Below, in pieces: positions 46,001-59,290 of a stretch of 64,000 bases of DNA; within the stretch, counting starts at the first letter, position 1, and each line of letters starts with the position of its first letter. The stretch comes from Cymodocea nodosa. Lineage: Eukaryota; Streptophyta; Magnoliopsida; Alismatales; Cymodoceaceae. The notes beneath the pieces were generated by a model, which saw nothing but the letters and a program-made list of their open reading frames with translations, was not told the origin of the DNA and searched no databases. A program made the translations under genes and the position numbers. Where the stretch lies: positions 21,364,001 through 21,428,000 of the forward strand of contig CM072337.1 of the NCBI GenBank assembly GCA_036874045.1, in the 5' to 3' direction.

Positions 46001-49000
46001 CTTACGTGCTAGTCCAAATCCACCAATACTTCTAAAAGAGCTAAATAAGACAGCATCCCAGAAAATAACATCCAGTTCTTGAGAGGATGGTTCTCAACTG
46101 GAGAGATTGGTTTCCTCAAGCTCACGTAGTCATGTGGCACTCCTGCTGAAGACTAGTGGCCATAACCCAATCCTTGTCACATTAAACCTAAGAACTTACC
46201 AGGCAAGACACTTCAGACTTGAACAACATTGGCTTTGTTGTCGTGATTTTTTTGAAAACATTTTGAACTCTCTTACACCCCATGCTAATGTTGACACTTG
46301 CCGTGCTAAGGTGAGGGAAGCATCCTCTAGATGGCAGAATTCTCCTTGCACCGATTGGGAAGGCTGAGAGCGGGCTTGTGAAAGAAAGACTCCTGGAAGC
46401 TCAGGGAAGTATCACTAGCTCATTTAAATATTTGCAATTTTTCTTAAATAATTTGCTTGAAATTAAGGAACTTTACAGGAGACAACACTCAAGGATTTTA
46501 TGGCTTACATGTGGTAATAATGCTACGAGTTTCTTCCTTCATTACGTCAATGATAGGAAAACAAACAATCGGATCAATATTATTTATGACCCTTACACTG
46601 TTAGATTAAGGACCTCCGTTCAAGATATTGCATAGGTTTTTGTCACTCATTTTTCATCAATATTTCATTCCATAAATCCCCCCTTTTACCCCGTAATTGT
46701 CTTTTTCAAATTCCAATGAGGGTGCATTACTATGATTCACAAATAATCACAGCATTACCTGACCTAGAAGACATTAAGGATGCACTTTAATCAATCCATC
46801 CCCTCAAAGACTTGGGCGCAGATGGTTTGCCAAGAGTTTTTTATCAACGTTTTTGGGACCAGATTAATCTTCCCTTGCACAATTTTGGGGCAAAGGTATT
46901 CACAACACAGTCTTCCCCCTAAAATAGCCAACTCCACCATTGTCCTCGTCCCAAAAAAACAGAACCCCACTCAAGTTAACCAAACTAGACCTATTTTGCT
47001 CACCAATTTTACCCACAGAATAATAGCTAAAATCCTACAAAAAAGGCTAGTGCCAATCATCAATCCCTTAATTTTCAGTTACCAATCAGCCTTTCTACCA
47101 CACAGGGCTATATAGACTACAACATTATTCACCAGGGGATGCTAGATTTATATTTAAAGTTGACCTAAATAAAGATTTTGACTCAATTGAATAGTCCTTG
47201 CAATTCACGTTTTTGTTACTAGGATTGGACCAAAGTGATACAAACGTAGATGTGTGTAAAATTTGTCTCCTTTAAGCTGAAAATTAATCACATCCTAACA
47301 GAGGCCATGGACAGATCAAGGGAACTTAAACAAGGGTGTTGTCTCTCCCCTCTCTTGTTCGTAAATTGCATGGAGGGACTCACATCCTTCTTTAGGTGGG
47401 TTGTGCATCGAGGGCACTACCAGGTGTTCATACCAATAAGTGGGGGGCCTAGATTCACGCATCTTTGCTTTTCAAAATGCCTCTCCATTGATCTAGAATG
47501 ATATATGGCCTGTGCATTAGCCCCAACAAATTGTTCTTCAAATTTGGGAAAAGGGTCAATCCTACACTAAGAAACCTCTCATTGTCAATTATTTTAGTGC
47601 CTCTGAAGTCCATGAGGGGTTTGACTATCAATGAAGTACCTTTGGCACCAAGTACACTAGATCCTTTACTAATATTAAAGACAAGTTCCCATCCAGAGTG
47701 AATCTATGGCAGGCAACCACTGTCTTGCATGCTGGCGAACTGTTGTAATCAGAGATATTCTCAACAGCCTAGGGACATATTTCATGTCCACTAATCTTCT
47801 TACAATAAGTGATTATCAGATTTTAAACTCCATCTGCCATAGATTTCAGTGGAGTGGTGGCATAAATTCCAACATTTACCTGGTAAGATGGTCCAATTTC
47901 ATGTTACCAAAGAGCAAATGAGGCCTAGGCCCACATGATAATTATGCCACTAACGTTGATTATTTTGCTAATACTTGTTTGAAGTGGAACACTATCATCT
48001 TATTAGCTCTCTTTTGCTTGTTAAATACATTTTCTGGAGCACTGATGGTCAACTTAGACCCAAAATTTCAGTCAGGAAAACTCCATTCTGGAAAGGCTTG
48101 GTGATATGCAGAGAACATCTGGGCAATGTCCCACTCACATTCCTTCCAACCACTTGTAAGGGTCTCTACACAATATTTTGGTGAATTCCATTTCCAACCC
48201 GACAGATAACTAATGGACAGTTGATAAAGGCCATCTGGAACCCCAAAGTGTGTCAAGATGTTTAGTTGGAAATTACTTCTTGGAGCATTGCCCTTGCACG
48301 TCAAACTCAACAGCTTCGTCTTCTCTTTCCAATAAACTGCATACTTTGTGTTAATCAGGCTAGTGAAACATAACAACACTTTTTGGAGATTGTACTTACT
48401 GTTCAGATGTGTTTAACCAACTCCATGCGGTGAACCAAGGCAGATTTACACTCAATTGCAACTCTTTACAAATGCTCATCTACAGATTATTGTGTATTTT
48501 TGCATTTTAGCTCTTGTGGAAAGAATGATGGCAAGTTATATTTAAAGCAGCCCGGGTGAAAAGACCAGAAACTGCAACTTCTATGATATGGTCTGAATTT
48601 TCTTGGTACACATCAAGGTTAGACGTCTGTAATGTGTTCTATGTACTTCACCACAAAAATAGGGGATCCTGCCCTTACTTACATGTTCATGTTCAATTTT
48701 TCAAGTTAACGAATCATTAGATTCCATCAAAAAGATGGTCAGTGACTCCGCTCAACATGTCTCAGCTAGACAGATTAAGGCAGGTGCCCAGGCAAGACAG
48801 TTTTCATGGCTGGACTCATTTACACACCCAGCCATCTAATTTAATACATGAATCTTTTAGCAGATCCAAATTGCTTTATTGTCTCTTTTTCATTATTCAT
48901 ATGTTGATAGATTAATTTCAGTTTTTACGCCACTTTCTCTTGTTTAAGATTTTATTCAATCATTTTATTGTTTTCATTTCAATACTGTATTTTTGTTTTA

Positions 49001-51480
49001 TAGGCTTTTTTGTTGTTTTCATTTGTTGATTAGTTTAATTTCAGATTTTACATTTTTTAATTAAGACTTAAGAGCATAAGAGATATTCTCTCTTTTTTGT
49101 TGAGATTTATTAATATTAAATCTTTAAATTTAATGTGTGTTTATTTTGATGTTAAGGCATATATTTTGATGTTATTTAGCTGTTACTTGATCTAAAAAGA
49201 AATATATAAAGATATGACATAAGTAATAATAATATCAAAAAAAAAATTAATTGGCACCTAAGTGTGGCCTTGGTGTCCAGGCACCTTGGCAGTTTCAGCT
49301 CTATTAATGTCCTACAATTTCAATAACCCCTCCAACAAGACTAAGTAAAATTAAAGGCAAAAAACACTGAAAAAGCAGAAAAGTGCATGCTAGACATCGT
49401 GAAAACATCCATCATTTGGTGACAAGGAATAAAGAGTAAAATTTCTTTTCTGCTACAATTCCAGAAAAGTCCCAATTTCACGTGCAGCAATTAATCTTTC
49501 CATAACTTTCTTGAATACTTTAATTAAAAGCACTAAATTTCAAGATTAAAGAACATTTCATAAATATATATATATAAAAGAAAGTTATATAAAAAACAAA
49601 GAGTGAACCATATACCCCTGAATTGTTAATCTCCCAAAGTGCCTCTCCAGTCTTTTCAATAATGATGGTTCCACATAGCAAGGCGCTAAAAAACAGAAAT
49701 TAGGAAATGGTAAATCAAAATGAATAAACAATTAGATAAAACATACGTAAAAACTAATTTGTAATTATACTAGTTTAAAGAATTATCTTTCATTAAGTAG
49801 CAGTGTAGCACTAAACCACTAAAATTTGGTTTCCACGTGTACTTATTCCCCGTTGAATGGTCCATGTAAAGATTGGGCATGGCAGTCTTATTACAGAATC
49901 AGTTGAGGTAATAAAAATAGTGATCTCCAATGAGCACTAGTATACCACATGTCCACATCCATACACCACAAAATGCACACAATTAGATGATTGACATCCC
50001 AATTTTAACAGATCTAATGGATATAAAGCCTACTTCAAAGGAAGAAAATAACAAATATTAATAAGTTCCATTAGGAGAATGTTACTATGGCATGGACAAT
50101 GAGGAAATCACCTTGAAAGGTGAGCGAGCTAGGAGAGGATAATTTCACAAGAAAAGAAATGCTAAAATAAATAGCCACACTCCGTAGTTATGGTTCAAAT
50201 ATGAGAAAAATATCTTGTATTGACAATTGTATTCGTAACTGTTATTTATATGATTTTTCACTTGCATGTTGTCAAAATGTTGCCTACTTTCCCAGATGCC
50301 CCTGGTGGATACTTATTTACAGAGGGTGTGCAAGCAAACAACATATTATACCTACCCTGTATCAAGGATAAATCTACTATCATAACAAGTTGAGCATCAC
50401 TGATATTAAATTTACAAAGATGAATATATAAAAGAAGAAATTAGTTTACCATTCAAGACAAAATATACACAAGCTAGAGAGCTACAACACGGATGGCAGC
50501 AAGGTGCATGCAATTCAAAACTATTCAGATTGTGTATCTTTTAAGGCACCCAAAAATGAAACATGTAAAATCACAAAGACGAACTTGTTCATCTAACTAC
50601 GACTTATACCAAATTCAAGTATTTGACTTATATTGAAAGAAAATGTATCCAACAATACAATCTTTTTGAAGGTATATAACCCAAACTAAAACCAGATACG
50701 TTTCCAACGTGATCATTCTATCTTGTATATCCCGATAGATGCAAGTGGTGAACAACTGTGTTAAGGATTAGGCGTAGGATGTCTTACACAGAAAACATGT
50801 GGGGTCTTAAAGCCTACTTAGAAAACCTGCTTTGAATTTTTGTTCTCCTTCCTTTTTTCTGATCTATAGGAGAATTATCATTCAACATTTTCCCGCACCA
50901 CACAGGTACCTAAATCCTAATGCCCCAGCGAAAATAACCATTGTATGGATATAACCGTGTAATGATAAAGTTATCAGTAGAAAACATTGAATATCACGCT
51001 AAAGTTTCTTCGGACAGAAAATTTGCAAACTAAAGCCTCGTGTTATCAAAACAAAACGAATAGATGGCCTTACCTCACATAAAAAGCATTCAGCGCAAAT
51101 CTTCGACTCGTCAGGTACCGGAAGACCACGTCCCACTCGACCCCGAGTCGACCCCGACTCCCGTACCCTGGCGCTGCCGCACCTCCACCCCCATACCCAC
51201 CACCATACCCGGGGTTCCGCCCTCCTCCCCCATAACCCGACCTCGTCCGTCCACCGAACGGGGCACCACCACTATCGTAGGTAGCGCGCTTCCCGTCATC
51301 AATAAGGACCTCGTACGCCTCGGATGCCTGCTTGAACCGCGAGACGGCGCGGTCCCTGGCAGCGTCGGAGGACTGGGAGTGGCGATCAGGGTGGAACTCG
51401 AGGGCGCAGCGCCGGAAAGCCGCCTTGATCTCCTCCTTGGTGGCGCTGTGGGCCAGCCCTAGGGTCTTGTAGGGGTCCAT
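43064..51480 (-). CDS. Chaperone protein dnaJ 72-like, three exons
   Basis: A J-domain co-chaperone, which stimulates an Hsp70 partner. Exons 51074-51480, 49616-49685 and 43064-43126 join with GT-AG borders (phases 2 and 0) into 179 residues. The J domain is at 1-66 (start MDPYKTLGLAHSATKEEIK) with HPD at 30-32. A Gly/Tyr/Arg-rich stretch follows at about 75-112. A hydrophobic segment (about 126-146, FALNAFYVSALLCGTIII) is a likely membrane anchor. The C-terminus NNSGKSFEEAMESIEK is nearly identical to what I recall of Arabidopsis dnaJ72, which identifies the two small exons missed by frame finding. The first intron is 1.4 kb. The second, 6.5 kb, contains a LINE on the opposite strand. The gene appears intact. 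Expression would need removal of that intron. Confidence 0.9.
43127..44559 (-). other. dnaJ72-like intron 2, part 3' of the LINE
   Basis: AT-rich intron sequence ending (minus strand) in CCTAATTTGCAG. No gene recognised. A phrase around cagtctc(a/c)g(a/t)tcattattgga is partly repeated near 43983 and 44066. Confidence 0.5.
44560..48870 (+). pseudogene. LINE (L1-type) retrotransposon remnant
   Basis: Read on the plus strand. ORF1-like sequence with a CCHC knuckle (FCLYCGCLEHEADC) lies near 45385-45435. The very end of the endonuclease (HNPILVTL) is near 46150, then the linker with LYRRQHSRILWL near 46470. The reverse transcriptase has LPPKIANSTIVLVPKK, TRPILLTNF and SYQSAFLPHRAI at 46910-47110, then LKQGCCLSPLLF near 47325. 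The zf-RVT type end has WKLLLGALPLHVKLNSF near 48265. Stops and frame shifts are many, and most of the endonuclease domain appears deleted. A C17-18 run lies at 44849-44866. Exact ends and target duplication were not found. It lies inside dnaJ72-like intron 2 in the opposite orientation. Confidence 0.8.
48871..49615 (-). other. dnaJ72-like intron 2, part 5' of the LINE
   Basis: T-rich on the plus strand, with no coding signal. The intron donor (GTATAT on the minus strand) is at 49615. A TA run lies near 49565-49576. Confidence 0.55.
49686..51073 (-). other. dnaJ72-like intron 1
   Basis: AT-rich intron with a GTAAGG donor and TTTTTTAG acceptor on the minus strand. No element or gene recognised inside. 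Confidence 0.7.
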
Positions 51481-52369
51481 GATGCAGGGCTGAGGACGCC
51501 ACCATGGGAGGAGAGAGAGGGGACGCCCGTGGGTTCACGCGCGATGGGAATGGGGAGGTCATGGCCAAGGGTGGTGGTACGTAATCCGCCACGACGGCCA
51601 TGGTGCGTATTTCTTCAATCCTTGACGAAGAAAAATAGAAAATGGCATAATTGACCAAAATCCTGCTTCTCTCTGAATACATTTTCTTCTTTTTTTTACT
51701 TCTTCCGGAAAGCTCAAAACTGAAATAAATTAAAACACGGTTTATTAGATGATAAACAATTCAAAACAGTCCAAGAAAGATCAGACAAGAACCTGATTCC
51801 TACCATCAGCATCAATTTCATCACTTCATCTCTCAGACACTCCAAGATTTAAGACCATTCTTCCAGTAAAACTTTTGTCGACAGAGAGAATTGTTGCAAG
51901 TTAATCTCAAATAAGTATCACCTTCTTAGTTCTATCGGTATTCACTTCCAAAGAAAAATGTTTTAGTAAAAAAGATTGTGATACTATAAATTTTATCAAA
52001 TATCAAAGTGATATTTAAACCAAAGCCTTTAAAAATGATATTATTTTTATTTAGACAGGATAATCCAGAAAAAGGTTAAAACAAGAGAATTCTATGTAAG
52101 TCTAGATAATTTAAATAAATCCTCCGAAAACATAAAGCAAAATGAAATAAGATGTTCCTGAGGGAAAATTTACTTGATAATTTTTTAAATTTCATTTCTC
52201 ATAGTGAATGCATACAAAAAAGAAGAAGTGCTGTATAGATTTTAGTGTTTTTATAGACAAAGAAGAAGTTGTTCTTCACGTTGAAAAAAGATGTGCAGCA
52301 AAATCATGGACAACTTCACAAGTACAACAATGCTTTTTCCTCGCAAATACTTAGCAAGCATTATTGATA

Positions 52370-52418
<49 letters not shown>

Positions 52419-53031
52419 CACAGTACAAAAGTTGGTTTGTTTTGACTCAAAATCTACCAGGCTTCTCCCGAACTTCGGGTTATGCAAGAAACTACCATTT
52501 TAGATTCACGGGTGATTCGTGATCTACGTAAAGCTGAATAGCATGATGTTTTCACAATCAGAATCACGTTTTTATATTAGTAATGTTTTTATTTGAATTT
52601 AAATAAGACGTTTTTTCCGAGACCTTATAAAAAAAACCAACTACACCATGAAATGCACGGTCGTGGACTTGGGCTGAATCAGTCTCTCCTGTAAAATAAC
52701 CCCTTGATATCATTTCCACTAGAGAATCACAATTACAGATGCATATATACCTTAACAGCAATTGATCAACCAACAAAAATATAACGCCATCTTGATTCTT
52801 CAATTGCTACATCCACCTGCCTACCCTACCTCAACATTCCATCGACAACAAACAATAATGTGGCAATCATCCATCTGACCGCAGTATTATTATGGAGGCA
52901 GAGTGCTTTGTCCATTCACAAATTTGCAAAATGTACAGTGTCTGTGTCCCATCCAATGGCATCCACCCCTCCTAGATTCAGATTGTCACCTAGCTGAATA
53001 GGATGAACCAAAACCAAGTTCAGCATGTGAT
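51481..53031. other. Spacer between the dnaJ72-like and DUF632 genes
   Basis: 51481-51660 is GC-richer and probably contains the dnaJ72-like leader and promoter. The remainder is AT-rich and includes a (GA)n tract. The part near 52810-53031 is likely the 3' untranslated region of the DUF632 gene. No other gene recognised. Confidence 0.5.
52374..52416. repeat. (GA)n microsatellite
   Basis: About 21 uninterrupted GA units. Confidence 0.95.
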
Positions 53032-56000
53032 TTACACCCGATAAGCAGCAGTCTCATAATGGCTCCTAGCATTGATGATGCTATTTCCAATTTCTCCATA
53101 CATCATCACTGATTTCTCAGAGAATATTTTTAGTTGATCAAGGAAAACACCCATATTTTGCTGGAAGCCATCAAGACCCACACTCCAGTTAACAGGAGTT
53201 TCATTCCTCCACATGTTCTCCGTCGGCTCCCCACTTTGAATCCTTCGGGAGAGGGAGAATGACCAGTTTGCACGTCCATGGTTCTTCTCTTCACGTGGCA
53301 TGAGATGGGTGGCATCTGCCACCAGTTCCTTGATGGCATCCCCCACCTCCTTGGTTGGCAACTTATCTATTCCTTCCAACCAGTCCTTACAAATTATATA
53401 AATAGGAGGAGCAATGTCCCTTCGGGGAGAGAACTCTACATTTCGTCGTCTAGAAGACTTCTGCCTTACAGGGATCACACATTTCAGGAGCCAGTGGTTG
53501 ATGGATTGCAGGTAAGATCTGTGAGCAGATATCCATTTCATAAAGCTTGAATGAAGAGAATTCAATTCGTAGACAAGGACTCCAACAGCCTTCCGATTGT
53601 ATTCTGATTGTGTTGAGAGTTTCAATCCTCCATTGCTTGTTGAAACTAATATGATACCGATTTGGCGCCTGTGACACTCAAGCATTGTTTCCCACATTCG
53701 TAACAAGCTGTATGGAAAGGCCAAAAAATTAAGAATAAGAAGAACCAGACGAAAAATGCAACTTATTCTTTACAGGTTTGAAATATCTTGGTTTTTGCCA
53801 AGTGCATGAGCATGGAGAACAGGAGAATGAAATAAGTTCATGGAGCATAAGACCAAAATACACTCTGTATTCACAACTTACACTTATTAATCTATTTAGT
53901 AGCACCATTGTCTTAACTTTGAAATTGTAATATTATTACCAATTCTTGGTTCCTGACCTGTGTCATTGAGCTCATCGCTTGGGTGCTCACAGTCTTCCAC
54001 TACGTGAAATATTAAATTCTGAATATACAGAAATACTCATCAAGACGCTTGCCTTGTATTCTATCCTAAACCAAGATAAGAGGTTGATTTCAACCTTCCT
54101 ATCCATTTTCTTTTATGAGTAAGAATACCAAAAAAATTCAAGTAAAACAATAAATTAATGCCTTAGTCCTACTATTTGAGTTTGACAACATGAAATCTTT
54201 ATCTCTATCTATTTCTATCCATTAAAAAAATCCAAATATATTGTTTTACGTAAAAGTTGTAATAACAACTTCAAGTAAAACATATTTTTTGAATAATTCA
54301 GCAATGAAAATGTATTTCAAGAACGACACCAAATCAGGAAAAAATACAACTTCAAACAATTGGTATGAATATTTTCCCTGTTAATTCAGCTATCAATACC
54401 CATGCTTGCAGTTCAAAAGTGACAGTAACGCAAATTCCTTCCCATCATGCTCTAACCATGAATTATAAGAAATAGATTCATTGATCACGTGAGATTGTTT
54501 GAATCGTTTGATTATAAATTACAATATTTTATTTGCATACCAACATCATTGAATACTACAGTAAATTTCAAAGGTGGAAACCTTAAAAAGTACATATTTC
54601 TGCCTAAACAATTAGTTTTAATGTTGTTTTGCAAATGTTAAATTATTTAGCAAGGTTCCAGTTAAACTGGCTGTCATGAAGGGTGAAGAGAGAAATAGAC
54701 TTCAAAGGCACAAAAATTTGAGATAAAATAATGTCACATGTAAGGATATATACACTAATTTAAGCTGATGCAACAAATATGAAGAATGAGAAATGACAAT
54801 TTCTATGATAAAATGTGCTACCATGATGAATGCATCTAAATATCTTACCCTCCAATCAACTCCTCAAGCTGGGGTTGGAGCTCTTTGTCCCTCAAATCTT
54901 CAATCGTCTTTGATATTGTGTTGATTCTTTGAATTGCAACTCTGATCCTTGAATGCAAGTCTTTGACCATAGCCCGAGTTCTGGAGGTTTTATTAGAACA
55001 ATCTTCCTTTAAGTCTAGGACTTTAGCCTTTGAATCTAACTGTCTAAGCAGCTTACATTTCATGTCATACTCCTTCCTAACAATTCCACTTGCCTGACAA
55101 CAATAGAGAGCAATTTAACAATTAATAATAGAAACACATGCTACGTATACAAAAAGTAGAAGAAATTGAACCTCAATTTTAAGAAGCCTACAGATAGCAA
55201 CAAAGTTGTTTCTTCTGATGTCTTGGTAACGACACAATCCAAACAATGGTTATCATTATGCCAAGTTCTCTGTTCAGATGGATAGTATTTTATAGTTTAA
55301 TGTTCAATATTAAAGAGTCAAATTAAAATAAGTTGTTTTCAAAGATTTATAGGAACTTAACAATCACAGAACTTGTCTGTAAAATCTTCTCAACTAAATT
55401 TTCAGTAAAAGTAAATGTACTCAATTGCATACAGCAATTACATTTTCGCCATTTCTGAATTGATCCTCAATGAAAAGTCCTAATAAAAGGGAATTTGGTC
55501 ACAGATCATCAAAAAGCCAGCAAGTAAAAACATGATGATAATCGGATTCAACATATTTGAGAAAACTATCACACATCTACGTGCTTATTCAAAAAATATA
55601 TATGTAAGAATGAAAGACAAACTTCACAAAATAGAAAGTCAACCATAACGTAAAGTGAACAATAATAAGTGGAAGTACCTTGACTTCATCATATAGTTTT
55701 CTCTCCCAAGCATAGAGTCTATCTAATGTTGAGGCATGACTACCAGAATTCATGCATACACTGTTAAAAAGGTTACTGCTTGCATCCCTAACACCATCTC
55801 CTCCTGATGTCATACCAAGTGGGTTCCACGTTGTTGAGGAAAGAGATGATACTGACCGATGCCAAGTTAAGTACTTAATCTCATTAGAAGCAGGTTCTGC
55901 ATAATATACACAGCAATGAAAAAAACTGTGGTTAAGATCATTTTATTAAACATAATAAGGAATATTGAAGTACAAGATGCGTAAATCTTCACACACTAAA

Positions 56001-57779
56001 AAGATTGACTAGAGAGAGAGGGATCAATACATGGTCACTCAGAGACGAAGTGATCTCTTGTTGCCTAAACATATAAAATTTATTCATTGCACAACTTTCA
56101 GCTCATTCATATAGAATTTTTTTTTTGGAAGTTTCATAAACCAAGTTAGAATCTTTGAAGTTGTAAGTTACAAAATTGATGATTAGGGCCATATTTTAGT
56201 TCAAGACAACAAATATGAATACAATCACAGATCGAAATTCATTAGTCCAAACTGAGGAATAAAATACAAACCATCAACTTCATAAACTCCATCTCTTCCA
56301 CAAGCAAAGAAACCAGGGAAAAATGCAGACCACTTTGGTTTGAGCACTGCATCAAAATATGCTACATCAGAACTTTGTCCTCTGGATAGTCTGAGAAAGC
56401 TATACAGATAGTCTGAGAAAGCTATACAAAAATTATAACACTACATATGGGTTCCTGCATTCAAGTAAGACATCACTCTTTTTTCTTTACATCTTCTATC
56501 AAAGTAATGTTTGCTTGTCCACCATAATGAGATGATAAATTGGTCTCCACCCAGGCAAACTTTTACAATGAATAATGCATCCATATATTAATCCAAGAGA
56601 TTCTTGAATAATTTAAAGTCTAGAATCAGAAGTTTATAGAAAGTGGTGACCTTGGCCTTCAGGGAACAATGGACGGAAATTGACTTTATTTGCTTCTAGC
56701 ATTCTTGGAACTTCTTTGCCAGATTCAGAAGCCTTGAGGAATAGAATTTCAACTTCTTTCATGATTGATGGAAAATTCTTAGCTCCAATATTCTTTACTC
56801 CATCAGATTCCTTTTTGCATTCAGATTTTTCGTTGATGGGGAATGGGTTCACAGGAGTTGATTTTGGGCTCAAACTAGGAGTTTCATTAAATGCAGGTGC
56901 ACCATTCCTAATAATAGACTTCTCCATACTCTGTTTAGTTTCCTGATTTGTATGATTTGCATATGGGCTATGAGCAGAACCATTGGTTGAATGAATATCC
57001 AATAGCTCATTCCGATTTTTGAAGATTTGAACTAAAGGCTCATTGGAAGGCTGATCGAATTCATCTTCTGATTCAAGACAAGACTTCCCATTTATGGATA
57101 ATTTCTCCCCTTCCTCTTCCAGGTCTGGAATACCCTCTTCTTCTCTAATTTGTTCGATATCATCAGCACCATCTGAAGCATGGCTCACTGCCCTCACACC
57201 TTGCAAAGAAATATGGTTATCCATTGGATGGAAAAGACCAAAGTAGTCCCACGGTGGAGTATCCTGAGGAGGTGAAGTTGCATCAAATTCGGAACTTTTG
57301 TAAGTATGAGACGATGCTTTCGGAGAAAAGTTTGAAGATGGTTGTAACGAAGCTTTTACCAATATAGGTGATCTCTCCTCAACAGTTGTGGAATAATTCC
57401 CTCCTGACTTCATGTAATTTATCTGAAATTTTCCAGAGCCTAGAGGAGATGATTTGGGTGAAAAGGACTCTACCGTTTCCACATGTTGTGACACTGCGGG
57501 TGATGAGTTTGAGATTTGGGAGGAAGACTTGTCTGTCACTGTATGGGGTTCTGGTGTTCCTGGTGTGGACGTTGAAGTGTACAAGGAGGAGACAATAGGA
57601 GCTTCAGGTTCCACAAGCTTGCCAAGTGCCATCCCTGTATTTCGGAGGGCTTGAATGTAAGAGACATGAGCAGCAGCAAGAGAGCACCTTCCATCAAGGG
57701 CTTGTCGAACATAGTGCCTTCTTTCATGGCATAACAAGATAGCCTTATCATCATCTATACTAGAGCTTGCAGCTCCCAT
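53032..57779 (-). CDS. DUF630/DUF632 protein (NRG2 / ROLLED AND ERECT LEAF 2 type), five exons
   Basis: Family members include Arabidopsis NRG2 (nitrate signalling) and rice REL2 (leaf shape); they are plant-specific and annotated as bZIP-like or membrane-associated. Exons 56651-57779, 56272-56346, 55679-55896, 54849-55093 and 53032-53707 join with GT-AG borders (phases 1, 1, 0, 2) into 780 residues. DUF630 is at 1-60: MGAASSSIDDDKAILLC, then RRHYVRQALDGR and LRNTGMAL. Gly2 allows N-myristoylation. The middle is Ser/Pro-rich with PPWDYFGLFHP and an acidic stretch. DUF632 runs from about 340 (FPSIMKEVEILFLKASE), through YLTWHRSVSS, TLDRLYAWERKLYDEVK, a coiled-coil exon and LLRMWETMLECH, to the C-terminus. 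Exon 1 has an unusual GTCACC donor, supported by frame and homology. The function here is inferred from the family. Confidence 0.9.
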
Positions 57780-59290
57780 AGTGGAGTACTCACATATATG
57801 GCGTGCACCACAGATAGTTTAAAGACCCTGCCAAAAGGATGTGTTGCTGGATGTTAATAAGTACATTACCAGATCACAAAAGTGCACCTTTCTCTCTTAT
57901 CTAATTTGCATGGAGCCATGTATCGTAGATACAAGATTATGAATCTATTTCAGATGTAATAAACAAGTAAAAGCTTAAATAAGTGATTCTAGATAGAGGA
58001 CTCGATGTCTGTGACAATCAAAAGCAGAATCTTCATCATGGATGGAACTGTGCTTTTGATTTGGCTTTCACAGGCAAAAAAGCTGTGATAAATAATATTA
58101 AAGCCATATTCTCGCAGTTCAGCAACCATTGTATTAAAGCTGTTTCATGAAGTTTTTATATTGTACTTAGGAACGACTCTAACAAACATGGCAAACATTC
58201 TATTCTGAAATAATTGACTCATTCCATTGTACTTATCATGATGATAGTAGTCCAATTACAAATATAAAAAATTGACTCAGTCTACATAAGAAGCAAGATA
58301 AACACTAGTCCATGAATCATTAAGTGGCTGTAATGGAAAATGCAGATGTAAAATGGGGAATCTGTAACAAAAAGTTGAACGATAATGATAAAACTAACCA
58401 AGGATAGACAAGAGAGCACATTGATCTTGTATATAAAGGCATCAATTACACAATCATCCAGGGGAAACGGGAAGCGATTCACTTGATTGTATGTATGAAG
58501 GACGAGGAAGGAGAAAATGGAAAAATGTCATAACAAAAGGCAAGATCAGGATCAACGAAACGTATATTTTCATAAAAGATACGATTAAGCGAAGCCTTAT
58601 AAGAAGTTCAACAAAGAAATACCACTTGATTGATTATTGATAACTGAGACGAAACAGAAAGCAATATTATCTGAAAAACAAAAGAGGCCCTGCATGAACC
58701 TCCCGAGTAGCACAGTACATGTTAATTTCAATAAGAAACCTGAAGTTGCATCCACACATGGTAGAAACCTATCCAAATCGATGCAGTCCCGAGAACAAGT
58801 ACTACAAGAAAACCAAAAACTTGTAGGAAAACCCAAATCTAAGCATTCTCACGTCAATCCAACCAGTCAAAAACAGAATTTTTTCAAGACAGAACGTCCA
58901 AAATTAAGCAGAAAAAAGAGAAAAGAAATCAAATCGGATTTGGTACCTGGAACCGAGGAAGCAATGACCTTTACAGTCGGCGATGCAACCCAGAAACCGA
59001 AAGACACAAGAATTCCTCCCTTCCAACCCGAAGAGTGGCAAACCAATTCACAGAAGCCAGCAGCAGTCTACTGGGACAGGTGACCACTGGCGGAAGAAAA
59101 TGTGGGTGTGGGATAACACGAGGAAGTGGAGGAAAAACTGATGGCGCGGAATTCGAGACCCGTCACTGCCGGTGTTGGGCTAGATTTGGTGCATGTAAGC
59201 GCTAGAATTATACCAGAGAGTGAGAGAGAGGACAGTGGGGAAGTGAAAAGGATGGGGATCTACGGCATATTGGCGTGGTGTCCCGAAACT
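57780..59290 (-). promoter_or_regulatory. Leader and promoter region of the DUF632 gene
   Basis: The sequence upstream of the ATG at 57779 shows a pyrimidine-rich, acceptor-like stretch close to the start, and a CAGGTACC donor-like site (minus strand) near 58942-58949. An intron in the 5' untranslated region, common in this family, is possible but unproven. The plus-strand frame 58637-59083 shows no family signature and is probably chance. Confidence 0.35.

Noticed and set aside
58637-59083. 148-codon plus-strand frame upstream of the DUF632 gene
   Set aside because: Lys-rich, no domain, overlaps the expected leader/promoter of the minus-strand gene.
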